Shown: positions 45,039 to 56,574 of the stretch, piece after piece
How the letters are laid out: the number at the start of each line of letters is the position of its first letter
How positions within the stretch are numbered: position 1 is the stretch's first letter
NCBI RefSeq assembly: GCF_040958095.1
Contig: NC_091172.1
Span: 23,394,619-23,458,618 of the forward strand
Direction of reading: 5' to 3'
From: Procambarus clarkii
Lineage: Eukaryota > Arthropoda > Malacostraca > Decapoda > Cambaridae
DNA length: 64,000 bases
Position numbers and translations under genes: made by a program
Notes under the pieces: model-generated
The model's input: the letters and a program-made list of their open reading frames with translations, nothing else
Database searches by the model: none
What the model was told of the DNA's origin: nothing

Positions 45039-45955
45039 GCTAACCAGCATATATACATTTTCTTCTGTCCTCCATGGACAGGGTTAGAGATCAGTTAAAC
45101 ATATAGTTCAGGGATTTATTGAACAATCAACCACAGAAGGTGATTCGGTACTTTTAAAATGCTAAGCTAACCTACATACGTAAATACATAGATACACAGA
45201 TTTACGTATGCCCTACATAAAGTGTTCGAAGTGTCATTAATGTGCATTTACAAAGGTGAAATGCAATTCTGATCAGCTTCCATATGTACTTTATACACAT
45301 ACATATACATACACACACATATATACGTACATATACATATATACATGCATATATACACACACATGCATTCACTTACATTTGTCTCTTTTACTCTGACAGG
45401 GTGACATAGCTGACAGAGAAACTAGTGTGCAATTAAGCACTTAATCACTGAAGGTGATTAAGGTGCTTTTACAAGCTCAGGTTATATAGTTACATCACAT
45501 ACATACATTGTATAAATGATACATTACATGGTCAATCTTGGGTACAAGTCCAATATATCATCAAGTGTTCCAGTACTCATATAGTAACTACACAGTTCAG
45601 CATACCTTAGCCCAGGAGGGCGAAAGTCAGTCAATATGGGACATTCTACAATATAATGTTCAAGAGAGTGCATGTTTTCTCTTTCACAAAGTTGACACAT
45701 TGTGTACTCGACATTTGGGTTTTGAGAAAGCTGCCAGATACGTCTATATCCCAGGCGTATTCTGGCCACTATAACATCACATTGCCGAGTTCTTGTTCTA
45801 TTAGTCCCATATGTGAATGTCGCCTCACGATATCTATCATAATATTTAATGCTACAACTTTCAGGTCTTTGTGAATTTGTTAGGTCGGTGAGATCTTCAT
45901 TAGATATTTGTTTAAGTATTCTCTTTGTCACTGCTAATGAAACACCCATATCCAT
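45033..45955 (-). mobile_element. 3' end of an RNase-H-type LINE
   Basis: Minus frame 45955-45524 (143 residues) has IVARIRLGYRRIWQL, then a zinc-knuckle-like CQLCERENMHSLEHYIVECP (C-x2-C ... H ... C), then a leucine-rich end. This segment follows the RNase H domain in I/Jockey-group LINEs. The region downstream (45530-45033) is its 3' UTR, repeated inverted at 40055-40660. 5'-truncated next to the array at 45955. Confidence 0.7.
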
Positions 45956-46405
45956 GGTTGTGGTGGTGGTGGGGGTCTGTGGTTGTGGTGGGGGTCTGTG
46001 GTTGTGGTGGGGGTCTGTGGTTGTGGTGGGGGGTCTGAGGTCACCAGCATGGTTGTGGTGGGGGGTCTGAGGTCACCAGCATGGTTGTGGTGGTGGGTCT
46101 GAGGTCACCAGCATGGTTGTGGTGGTGGTCTGAGGTCACCAGCATGGTTGTGGTGGTGGTCTGAGGTCACCAGCATGGTTGTGGTGGTGGGTCTGAGGTC
46201 ACCAGCATGGTTGTGGTGGTGGTCTGAGGTCACCAGCATGGTTGTTGTGGTGGTCTGAGGTCACCAGCATGGTTGTGGTGGTGGTCTAAGGTCACCAGCA
46301 TGGTTGTGGTGGGGGTCTGAGGTCACCAGCATGGTTGTGGTGGTGGTCTGAGGTCACCAGCATGGTTGTGGTGGTGGGGGGGGGTCTGAGGTCACCAGCT
46401 GCCCG
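45956..46405. repeat. 31-32-bp tandem repeat, about 14 copies
   Basis: Unit GAGGTCACCAGCATGGTTGT plus GGTGGTGGTCT, with 1-3-base length variants. A shorter GGTGGGGGTCTGTGGTTGT unit begins the array. Confidence 0.93.
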
Positions 46406-47084
46406 ACCAACCACCACTATCAGGAGGGATGGGACTTGAAAGCATATGTTCCGCTCCATTGATAAAGATAAGGAAGAAATCTGAAGATATCTATCATTGA
46501 GGCAGGTGTGTCTCTGGCAGTGTTGTACACCAGGGCCTCCTTCACCACACTCCCCCCACCACACCTGTCAGCCTCCCTCTACACCCTCTACACCCTGTAC
46601 CCCTACACCCTCTACAGCCATACTGTACAGGGTCTCACCCATGGATCCCAAGATATGCAGTTAATACACAATCAAAAAATCATTAAAATTCACATATTTT
46701 ATAGTATTGATAAATCTAGAAGAGTTAACATGACCTGAAACAGACTGACCATAAGCCAACCTCTCCTAGGCCTAACATATGCAATCATAGATCTAATTCA
46801 GTTCATATATGACCTACACTAGGCCTAGCGAAAGGTAGGTTCGGTTGTCGGGGTCCTTTTAAAATGAGGACCCCAAATATTGGGAGGATTTGTATGTGTA
46901 TTTTTTGGGTACTAGAGTTCATATTTTGTTCATTTTTGTTCATATTCGCAGTAGGAACTGTGAGTGTAGCATGACCGGTGACACCGTCAGCCCCGCCGTC
47001 AGTAGTGACGACGGTGTCACAGTGCCTACCGTGACGCGCTGTGTCACCTCACGGTGTGGAGCTGACGCTGTCTGACTCAGCCCC
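46406..47084. other. Unannotated spacer
   Basis: No gene recognised. 46975-47075 is GC-rich with repeated GACGGTGTCAC/GTGACG motifs. Confidence 0.4.
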
Positions 47085-47735
47085 GTGAGGCACTCTGTGT
47101 GGAGGCCCTCATGGCCCCCTGACCCTGGCACTGTGTATGGAGGCCCTCATGGCCATCTGAGCCTGGCACTGTGTATGGAGGCCCTCATGGCCATCTGAGC
47201 CTGGCACTGTGTATGGAGGCCCTCATGGCCATCTGAGCCTGGCACTGTGTATGGAGGCCCTCATGGCCATCTGAGCCTGGCACTGTGTATGGAGGCCCTC
47301 ATGGCCATCTGAGCCTGGCACTGTGTATGGAGGCCCTCATGGCCATCTGAGCCTGGCACTGTGTATGGAGGCCCTCATGGCCATCTGAGCCTGGCACTGT
47401 GTATGGAGGCCCTCATGGCCATCTGAGCCTGGCACTGTGTATGGAGGCCCTCAAGGCCATCTGAGCCTGGCACTGTGTATGGAGGCCCTCATGGCCATCT
47501 GAGCCTGGCACTGTGTATGGAGGACATGACGGGGCTGAGGCTGGCACTGTGTATGGAGGACATGATGGGGCTGAGCCTGGCACTGTGTATGGAGGACATG
47601 ACGGGGCTGAGCCTGGCACTGTGTATGGAGGACATGACGGGGCTGAGCCTGGCACTGTGTATGGAGGACATGATGGCCACCTGACCCTGGCACTGTGTAT
47701 GGAGGACATGACGGGGCTGAGGCTGGCACTGGAGG
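47085..47735. repeat. 38-bp tandem repeat, about 17 copies
   Basis: Unit GGCACTGTGTATGGAGGCCC plus TCATGGCCATCTGAGCCT. From about 47520 a second form appears (GGACATGACGGGGCTGAG). The early half is nearly uniform, the late half mixed. Confidence 0.95.
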
Positions 47736-49104
47736 GCCGCCAAAGAGAGCACATCAGTAACTGGAGTGTGTGAGTGATAGTGGTGGCCCTGCACCCTCAG
47801 AGACAGGTCGTGATAGCCGGCCCACACCACCACAGTCTGGGGACTGTGGCGTCTGCTTAACACACCACACAAAGCCGCCGACCACAGTGGTATCAGGCCG
47901 GGAGATAAGACAACCGGCTCGCCGACGGTGGTGCGGCGGAAGGAAGACCTCTGCCATGATTCCACAGTCACCTCTCTTGAATAGATTCCGTGTTGAGGAG
48001 ATACTGAGGCGAGGGCGGGGGTGCGCCCCGGCCCGTTATCGCGGTGTTGTGTGTGTACTCTTCACCGACACTCTCTCTTTATGGCCTCTTCCCTCCGTAA
48101 TCTCTGGAGATTTTTGTTTTTATCTCCCTTGACGCGGGAGGTCCGTCAAGAAGCCGCGTGGTGGTGACCCCAGACAGTGACAATCTCTGTCCATCTCTGG
48201 CGTCACGCACCTCTGTCTCTCTGACAGTCTTGAAGACCAATTTGTTCCAGAAGAACAAGATGAAAATTTTGATGAAGAACAATATATTCTTGAAGTACGG
48301 TTAAGAGAATTTCAATTTCTTTCTTTATTATGCACCCCATACCCATCCCGTGGGCCGTAGCGGTAAGGGTTACAGAGGTACATAATGGGTTCAGGGACTG
48401 AACCTCAGAGTTCATTTACCTAAGGAAGTGACAGTGTCTTAAAGGTAATGCTGACACCATTAAAGCAAATGAGGAGTGTAAGGGTGACATGGTGGCACCG
48501 TGGCACCTTGAGGGCGTCGTCAGCACTGACCCGTCAGGAAGGTCCGGGCTCTCCAGCCTCAGGTTCACACAGCCTCACACTTCGATCGTGAGTGAACACT
48601 AATCTCACATCGTGGTGAGTGTGAGATCAGCGTTCGTGAGTAGTTGACTGTCCAGTCAACACTTGTGGTGGCCTGGAGGTCCTCTGAGAGTGTGGTTGTG
48701 TCCAGTACACAGTTGTGGAGACTGGTTGGCCCAGACTATGCCAGCAGCCAGAAAAAGTCTTCAGTCAGAAAAAGATCTTGGGAGAGGAAGCACTTGTTTG
48801 TCCAGGCCCAACGACTCCACCTTGAGTGTGTGTCGAGTATTATACAGCAACTTTCAAGTAGGGGAAACCACTCATGGAGTTTGTGCCCTTAGAGACAACA
48901 TTTGGTGTCCTGAGGCTCAGATAGTTCTGTACAGCTCATAAGAAATCTTGCGAGACAAATGCCACACTTTATTTACCCAGGATTCTCTGGGACTGACTCA
49001 CGGGACCTCCTCCCACAGTCTCCCATGTCTCTTAGGTCGTCCTCGACCAGCTGGGTACTTTTCCCCCAGGAGACATTATGGACATCGCTTGTGAAGGCAA
49101 CCCA
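47736..49104. other. Long unannotated spacer
   Basis: Several frames of 60-160 residues, none with a recognisable domain, signal peptide or motif. I see no exon I can defend. Confidence 0.4.
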
Positions 49105-49500
49105 ATGTAACCCATCCTCAGGTCAAGTCCATTCCATCCAGTGGTCGACCCCAAAGACGCATTCATCAATATTAACATACTATTCATTCAAATTGGGAAT
49201 GTTCTCAAATATAAATTCCTATTATTAAATATTAGCATGTTGTGGATGTTTAGGCCTTGGTTAAGTTAGGTGTTTAGGTTCTGTTGGCGGTTATTTGTAG
49301 CTGCAACCCGTCCTCGACTCAAGTCCATTACATTCAGCGGTCGACCCCACAGACGCATTCATAAATTTTAATATGCTGTTCATTCAAAACGGGAATTTTA
49401 GCAAGTATAAATTAATATTATAATATATTAGTATATTGTGTATATATAGGCATAGGATAGGTTAGGTTAGGTGTTTAGGTTCTGTTGGCGATTATTTGTA
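49105..49500. repeat. Diverged direct duplication of about 195 bp
   Basis: 49112-49303 and 49315-49500 share CAAGTCCATT, GGTCGACCCCA, AGACGCATTCAT, TTCATTCAAA and GTGTTTAGGTTCTGTTGGCG in the same order with many substitutions. An old tandem duplication or two adjacent copies of an interspersed repeat. Confidence 0.8.
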
Positions 49501-50454
49501 TTTGTAGAACGTGGGTGAAGAAGCATTTACAGCGTTGTGGTTCGAACAAAATTCGTCAGTGAAGCACTTGTTCCGGAAGTGTTCGGACGTCATCAGTTGT
49601 GAGTCGTGTGTAAACCGTTTTTCATTCATAAACAGCTGGGGTTTGGCGGGTGCATGGAATGGTCTTTGGCCTTTGTTTATGCGGACGGGCTGGTGTACAA
49701 GTGTACAGAGCTGCCAGTCTGTATACAATGAGCTGTTGGACAATCTTGTTTCCCAGTCACTCAGCCGGTGTGGGTGAGTGACCATCCCGCCAAACACACA
49801 CACCGAAACTATGACGTTGGTACAACGTTCGAACAAGTTTTAACACCTAACCAGTTATAACAACCAATATAGCAAGTTGTAACAACGTTTTAATACGTCA
49901 TAAATACGTTAAGCCAAGATGTAACAACTTTATTACAAGTTGTAACAAGCGGAAAATAGAGACAGTTTCGGTTTGTGTTTCCAGGGCAGGGCCTTGCCTC
50001 CTGGGCGACGCCTCCACACCAACGCATGGTTTTAAAATAGCTGACTTGGCTTCACTGAAGCAGGTATACGAGTGCTTATACCTGGCTCTGCCAATCACAC
50101 TAGCTTCCAATTACAAATTTTCTGCAGATAGAAGCTGTCTAACAGTACAATTCAGTGAATATATGTAAATTATATCAAATTGTAGCACTCTTAGACAAAG
50201 ATACTGGTAAGCACACATTAACTTCTTGGGCAATAAGCAAATGCTGTATTAAAGAATCCGTATTGACCTAATTTTGGAGGGAAGGGGGGTAAGGGCCCTT
50301 ACTCCTAACCGCTCCCTCTTATTGACTAAATAAAGATGCAGTGTAATTGGTCAATAATTAATTAACGCTACATAGCTTAATATTTTTGAAGACCAGAACG
50401 GAAACGGATGTCTTGTTGGCTCTTAATGTGACTTTGGTTATATATATCAAGTTG
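49501..50454. other. Unannotated spacer
   Basis: No gene recognised. Short AACAA/GTTGTAAC-like echoes at 49830-49950. Confidence 0.4.
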
Positions 50455-50705
50455 TCTCGGCGCCTGACAGCTGGGTGGACAGCGCTTCGGATTCATAGTC
50501 CTGAGGTTCCGGGTTCGATCCCGGGCGCCGGCGAGAAACAATGGACAGAGTTTCTTTCACCCTGATGTCCCTGTTACCTAGCAGTAAATAGGTACCTGGG
50601 AGTTAGCCTGCTGTCATGGTCTACTTCCGGGGGGTGGAGGCCTGGTCGAGGACCGGGCCGCGGGGACACTAAAGCCCCGAAATCACGGCAAGATAACCTC
50701 AAGAT
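50455..50705 (+). mobile_element. tRNA-derived SINE, family B, full length
   Basis: Head TGACAGCTGGGTGGACAGCG (A box), GGGTTCGATCCCGGG (B box), core TACCTAGCAGTAAATAGGTA, CCTGGTCGAGGACCGGGCCG, and 3' end CAAGATAACCTCAAGATT. Confidence 0.9.
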
Positions 50706-51086
50706 TACCGTCTCACTACTTCAGTGGAGTCTTCTGGGTGTGAAGGAGTCCTTCTATTAAACATTAAGCTCTGCGGGTTGGTACAAGAATTCATCCAACT
50801 ATGAACTATGAGAAGAACTGTCAGCACTGGAGAAATTCCCAGAAGACCACGGGAAGATTACTTAACACAGTGTACAGTTACAAACGCAATAAGATTTCCA
50901 CCGGGATGTAACAGCTCGGAATAGGTTGTTAAACACACCGGCCATGATATGACGGAAGCCACCATACGAGCCGTAAATACTCCTCCACTGGCCTAGACAA
51001 ATGAGATGATTAAGTGCGTCGTCGCGAAAGATCCTTGAACAAATTCACCAGACGCCTCCACAGTACTAGACAACGTCAGCCAGACT
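50706..51086. other. Spacer between two inverted SINE B copies
   Basis: No gene recognised. Confidence 0.4.
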
Positions 51087-51337
51087 CACGTGAGGTTATC
51101 TTGAGATGATTTCGGGGCTTCAGTGTCCCCGCGGCCCGGTCCTCGACCAGGCCTCCACCCCCAGGAAGCAGCCCGTGACAGCTGACTAACACTCATGTAC
51201 CTATTTTACTGCTAGATAACAGGGGCATAGGGTGAAAGAAACTTTGCCCATTGGTTCTCGCCGGCGCCCGGGATCGAACCCGGGACCACAGGCTCACAAG
51301 TCCAGCGTGCTGTCCGCTCGGCCGACCGGCTCCCTGG
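51087..51337 (-). mobile_element. tRNA-derived SINE, family B, full length
   Basis: Reverse complement of the preceding family: CGGGATCGAACCCGGGACCA (B box, antisense), TACCTATTTTACTGCTAGAT core, GAGGTTATCTTGAGATGATT end. Its head touches the truncated 5' end of the LINE that follows. Confidence 0.9.
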
Positions 51338-52290
51338 ACCTATACTGTTTCTGATATATGTAAATGATCTCCCAGAGGGAATAGACTCGTTCCTCTTAAT
51401 GTTTGCTGATGATGCAAAAATTATGAGGAGGATTAAGACAAAAGATAGTATAAAGCTACAAAATGACTTAGACAAACTGAAAGAATAGTCCAACAAAAGG
51501 CTACTAAAGTTCAACCTAAGTAAATGTAAGGTGATGAAACAAGGCGGAGGAAATAGGAGGCCAGACACTGGATACCGAATAGGAGATGAAGTCCTTCACG
51601 AAACGGACAGAGAGAAAGATCTAGGAGTTGGTATCACTCCAAACCTGTCTCCTGAAGCCCACATCAAAAGAATAACGTCTACGGCATATGCGAGGCTGGC
51701 TAACATCAGAACTGCCTTCAGGAACCTGAGTAAGGAATCATTTAGAATCATGTATACCACATATGTAAGACCAATCCTGGAGTATGCAGCCCCAGCATGG
51801 AGCCCGTACCTTGTCAAGCACAAGACGAAGCTCGAAAAATTTCAGAGGTATGCCACTAGGTTAGTCCTAGAACTAAGAGGCATGAATTACGAGGAAAGGC
51901 TGCGTGAACTGCACCTCACGTCGCTGGAAGACAGAAGAGCTCGGGAGACATGATCACGACATATAAAATTCTCAGTGGAATTGACAGGGTGGACAAGGAT
52001 GGATTATTTAACACGGGTGGCGCACGCACATGAGGACACAGGTGGAAGCTGAGTACCCAAATAAGCCATAGAGACATTAGAAAGAACTTTTTCAGTGTCA
52101 GAGTAGTTAGTAAATGGAATGCACTAGGAAGTAATGTGGTGGAGGCTGACTCCATACACAGTTTCAAACGTAGATATGATAGAGCCCAGTAGGCTCAGGA
52201 ATCTGTACATCAGTTGATTGACGGTTGAGAGGCGGGACCAAAGAACCAAAGCTCAACCCCCGCATGCACAACTAGGTGAGTACACACGGA
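51338..52290 (+). mobile_element. CR1-like LINE, family 1, 5'-truncated
   Basis: Opens within GPILFLIYVND (51340) and has FADDAKIMRR (here preceded by LLM). A stop at 51488 interrupts KLKE*SNKRLLKFN. The frame 51531-51953 continues with GGGNRRPDTGYRIGDEVLHE, EKDLGVGITPNLSPEAH, YVRPILEYAAPAWSPYL and LVLELRGMNYEERLRELHL, then breaks. 3' end: GGCGGGACCAAAGAACCAAA and CACAACTAGGTGAGTACAC. Inactive. Confidence 0.88.
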
Positions 52291-52825
52291 GGGGGGGGGC
52301 GTGGCACTTCTGGTGAAGTATAGATGTCAGTTAAGGCACAGTTTAAGAGACAATTAGCGTGTGTGTGTGTGAGGACTGACAAGAAGAGGTGGAGGCAGCG
52401 GGTGTATAGAGGCTGCCACTCTACACGACAACCCCTAGAGCCTCGCCTCTACACATCTGGCGGAGGACGGAGTGAAGGAACACCGCCCAACACCACACCA
52501 GAAGGCGGGATCAGCCGCTGACAGCACCAGAGCAACACTTATCCTGGACCAGTTTAATCCTGAGGAAAGAGACTGGGAGGGAAGGCATCCAGTCCTCCCT
52601 CCGCCTCCCCATCTGCACCAGTCACCATCGTCTCACTTTCCTCTGTAATTACTGTAACAGTCAGGGCCATCAGCCGGCGTTGGGGCGAACACTTTCCTCA
52701 ACACATTAAACACTTACCGTCTCCATGACGGCAACTTATCACCACAAGAGTCTTACTTGTGTTTAGAATTGTCTGGTTATATGAGAGAGCAGGTGTGGTG
52801 CCGCGAGTATGTTGCTGGTATACCC
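52291..52825. other. Unannotated spacer
   Basis: No gene recognised. Confidence 0.4.
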
Positions 52826-53040
52826 AGCAGCTCTCTGCTCTAGGATATACCCAGCAGCTCTCTGCTCTAGGGTATAGCCAGCAGCTCTCTGCTCTAGGGT
52901 ATACCCAGCAGCTCTCTGCTCTAGGATATACCCAGCAGCTCTCTGCTCTAGGGTATACCCAGCAGCTCTCTGCTCTAGGATATACCCAGCAGCTCTCTAC
53001 TCTAGGGTATACCCAGCAGCTCTCTGTCCCAGGGTATACC
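52826..53040. repeat. 27-bp tandem repeat, about 8 copies
   Basis: Unit CTCTAGGATATACCCAGCAG plus CTCTCTG. Period 27 keeps both strands open. Confidence 0.95.
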
Positions 53041-53154
53041 CACACCCACGCCCACCACCTTGACAGTAAACACGAGAATGAGCAACTTCGAGGAGCCTCC
53101 CGTTGTGCTACAAGAAGACCACCTGGCAAGTACGACTCATTCTCAACTACACGC

Positions 53155-53225
53155 CTGGTGCTGCACGCCTGGTGCTGCACGCCTGGTGCTGCACGCCTAG
53201 TGCTGCACGCCTGGTGCTGCACGCC
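53155..53225. repeat. 14-bp tandem repeat CCTGGTGCTGCACG, 5 copies
   Basis: Nearly perfect short array. Confidence 0.93.
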
Positions 53226-53468
53226 CGCTGACACGCCCACAAGATGCAACCATCGGCCGCCATTATCGCCGCCACCACGGCACGCGCCGACGACTCTTGA
53301 GGGATATATGGGGTGACTCTTGACAGGTCTTGGCTGACTGTCCACACTAACCTGGGCACAATGGTGGCCCGCGCTCTCTCTCTCACCTCTTGTGGAGGTT
53401 CGCACTCGGGCCCTCAGTCATGTCACTCCCTGCGGCGGGTCACAGGCGGGCAGGGTGGTTGACAGAGA

Positions 53469-53862
<394 letters not shown>

Positions 53863-53864
<2 letters not shown>

Positions 53865-53896
53865 TGACTTCTTGATGTTGACATCAAGAAGTCAAC
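53863..53896. repeat. Perfect 15-bp-arm hairpin
   Basis: GTTGACTTCTTGATG, loop TTGA, CATCAAGAAGTCAAC, exactly at the boundary between a TG/TA microsatellite and the Penelope-like fragment. Confidence 0.9.
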
Positions 53897-54764
<868 letters not shown>

Positions 54765-54770
54765 CATTTG

Positions 54771-54938
54771 TGTTCCTCACGTGTGCCCCAAAGATTGAGG
54801 TGATTTGATAAAATACCATGACCAAGATTACCAACCGAGTGTCCGGTCGTGTTGGTTGAGCGGTTAAGGGATCCTGTACGCCAGCAGAGTGCTTCTGGCA
54901 GAATGGGTTCGAGTCACTTCTGGGGTGTGAGTTTTCAG

Positions 54939-54939
<1 letters not shown>
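54771..54939 (+). mobile_element. tRNA-derived SINE, family F
   Basis: GAGGTGATTTGATAAAATAC, then GTTGGTTGAGCGGTTAAGGG (A box of the serine/leucine tRNA type), GGGTTCGAGTCACTTCTGGG (B box) and GTGAGTTTTCAGTT leading into (TA)n at 54940. Confidence 0.75.
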
Positions 54940-55027
<88 letters not shown>

Positions 55028-55030
55028 ATA
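54940..55030. repeat. (TA)n microsatellite (SINE F tail)
   Basis: About 43 TA dinucleotides directly after the SINE 3' end. Confidence 0.96.
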
Positions 55031-55136
55031 CATACTCTCCAGAGATCATTTTCACACTTTTATTTTTGGTCTGACGCCTAGGGTAGGGATGCGTTCCTTA
55101 AGGTCTCTCCTTACATTCTTAAAGACTAATTTACCA

Positions 55137-55215
55137 TGCTGTTGTTGTTGTTGTTGTTTTAAGCTTACCTACTCAGAACGAAATATCCACGTAGCACGGG
55201 CTATGGTTCGCCCGT
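55137..55215 (-). mobile_element. Hairpin SINE-like element, family G, short copy
   Basis: Minus strand: GGGCGAACCATAGCCCG hairpin, then TACGTGGATATTTCGTTCTG, then (AAC)n tail next to ATGGTAAATTAG. Confidence 0.65.
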
Positions 55216-55883
55216 AATTGAGTTCGGTTATTCACGATAACCTTGTTACTGTGATATTTGGGTCAAAGTTTTAAATGGAGGTGGGGTTTCCTCCTTTTCT
55301 CCCGTTACTTTTTCATTTCTGTTTTAGCGCACTGGTGTTAGTCTTGTTTGAATTGCATTATCTTGGTGGCGGATGTAGCTGCACCATGTTCACTAGTGTG
55401 TCCCATTCTTCAACTGCTTTTCTAATCATTGTAGTCGCTGTGAATTTTGCATTTAACGCAGCTGCTCTTGTTGGATGAATGTTGAGTTTGATGAGCAGGG
55501 CTTCAGTAGCTTCACATTCCAGTAAGTAGTGCAATAGTGGCGCCTCTGCTTCTGTTCCTCAGATATGACACTCTGTAACTATTGGGTTTATTACCTCCCA
55601 GCAGCACTTGTAACCAAGTCTGAGTCTGTGTATGGCTACTGCAATGTCTCTGGATATCTTTTTGTCAGACTTGAAAGAAGAGTACCCATAGTGGCTTGTT
55701 CGTACCATATCGCAGTGGATCTTCCTTCCGCTACTTTGGCTCTGTGGCGACTTTTGATAGTTGGGAGTATTTTCTTCTTGATTTGCTCCTTAATATGTGA
55801 AAAACTTAGAGGTATTTGAACCTGTACAACAGGTAGAGCAGTGGCAGTTTTTGCTAATGAGTCTGCCTTTTCATTACCATGCT

Positions 55884-56047
55884 GTTGTTGTTGTTATAGA
55901 TTCAGCTACTCGGAACAAGTTCCAAGTAGGCCGGGCTATGGTGAGCCCGTAGCATACCTGGCACAGGAGCGGGGCAAGTTGCACGGGCTATGGTGAGCCC
56001 GTAGTGAACTTACCTGGCACAGCAGCGGTGCTGTATATGAAGAAAGG
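55884..56047 (-). mobile_element. Hairpin SINE-like element, family G, with 12-bp target-site duplication
   Basis: 164 bp flanked on both sides by CATTACCATGCT (55872-55883 and 56048-56059), a perfect target-site duplication. Minus strand: two TGTGCCAGGTA...TACGGGCTCACCATAGCCCG modules, a CTACTTGGAACTTGTTCCGA hairpin and a 3' (AAC)n tail. It splits an RNase H motif. No clear pol III boxes. Confidence 0.88.
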
Positions 56048-56184
56048 CATTACCATGCTTTTGCACAGGCCTATGTTCTCTTTGGGTGAGGTGGTGAGGT
56101 GGTACAAAATAAGTGGATGAGTCAAATGGATGAATAGCATAACACAGGGGGATATTGATAGGGTATTCATCCACAGGATCTGTA

Positions 56185-56410
56185 CCACTTCACCCACTCA
56201 CTGGCTGAGTGGACAGCGCTTGGGGGTGGTAGTCCTAAGGGCCCGCATTCGATTTCCGGCCGAGGCGGAAACAAATGGACAGTGTCTATTATCCCTAGCC
56301 CCCCCCCCCCACCTCATGCCCCTGTTCACCTACCAGCAAACAGGTACCCGGGAGCTAAACAGCTGCCGCGGGTTGCGCGTGAGAGTGGAAATATATCATT
56401 ACAACATGAG
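56185..56410 (+). mobile_element. tRNA-derived SINE, family E
   Basis: CACTGGCTGAGTGGACAGCG (A box), CATTCGATTTCCGGCCGAGG (B box), then CCCCTGTTCACCTACCAGCA and AACAGGTACCCGGGAGCTAA, the central core shared with families B and C. Confidence 0.7.
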
Positions 56411-56574
56411 CGTTTTTAGACAACCGACGGGTAGAAAGGCGGGGCCCAAGAACTAGCACCTGGAGCCTGCTGGCACGAGCACTCAGTACACTTACACGCG
56501 CTGCACGTACACTTTCACCTGGGCCATATAACTCTCAGGTGTAACTAAGAGCACATTAATTATGTCAGGTGTAA

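Larger units (their letters stand above)
55031..56110 (-). mobile_element. RNase-H-type LINE tail, broken by two SINE-like insertions
   Basis: Minus-strand reading: ENIGLCKSMV (56080-56055), interrupted by a SINE, then NEKADSLAKTATALPVVQVQ (the RNase H NEKAD motif), KSRHRAKVAEGRSTAIWYEQ, AIHRLRLGYKC, zinc-knuckle-like CHICGTEAEAPLLHYLLEC, and KAVEEWDTLVN. This order (RNase H end, then CxxC-H-C knuckle) is that of I/Jockey-group LINEs. Frameshifts and stops occur. A further piece (KLVFKNVRRDLKERIPTLGV, 55135-55065) lies beyond the second insertion. Confidence 0.7.

Noticed and set aside
47489..48132. Host exons in frames of 70-160 residues between 47.5 and 49.2 kb
   Set aside because: They overlap the 38-bp array or have no recognisable domain, conserved motif or supporting splice signals.
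50455..50530. Functional tRNA gene
   Set aside because: A and B boxes are present, but the sequence is the head of a SINE with several copies and a common 3' body; no tRNA 3' end or cloverleaf acceptor stem was found.
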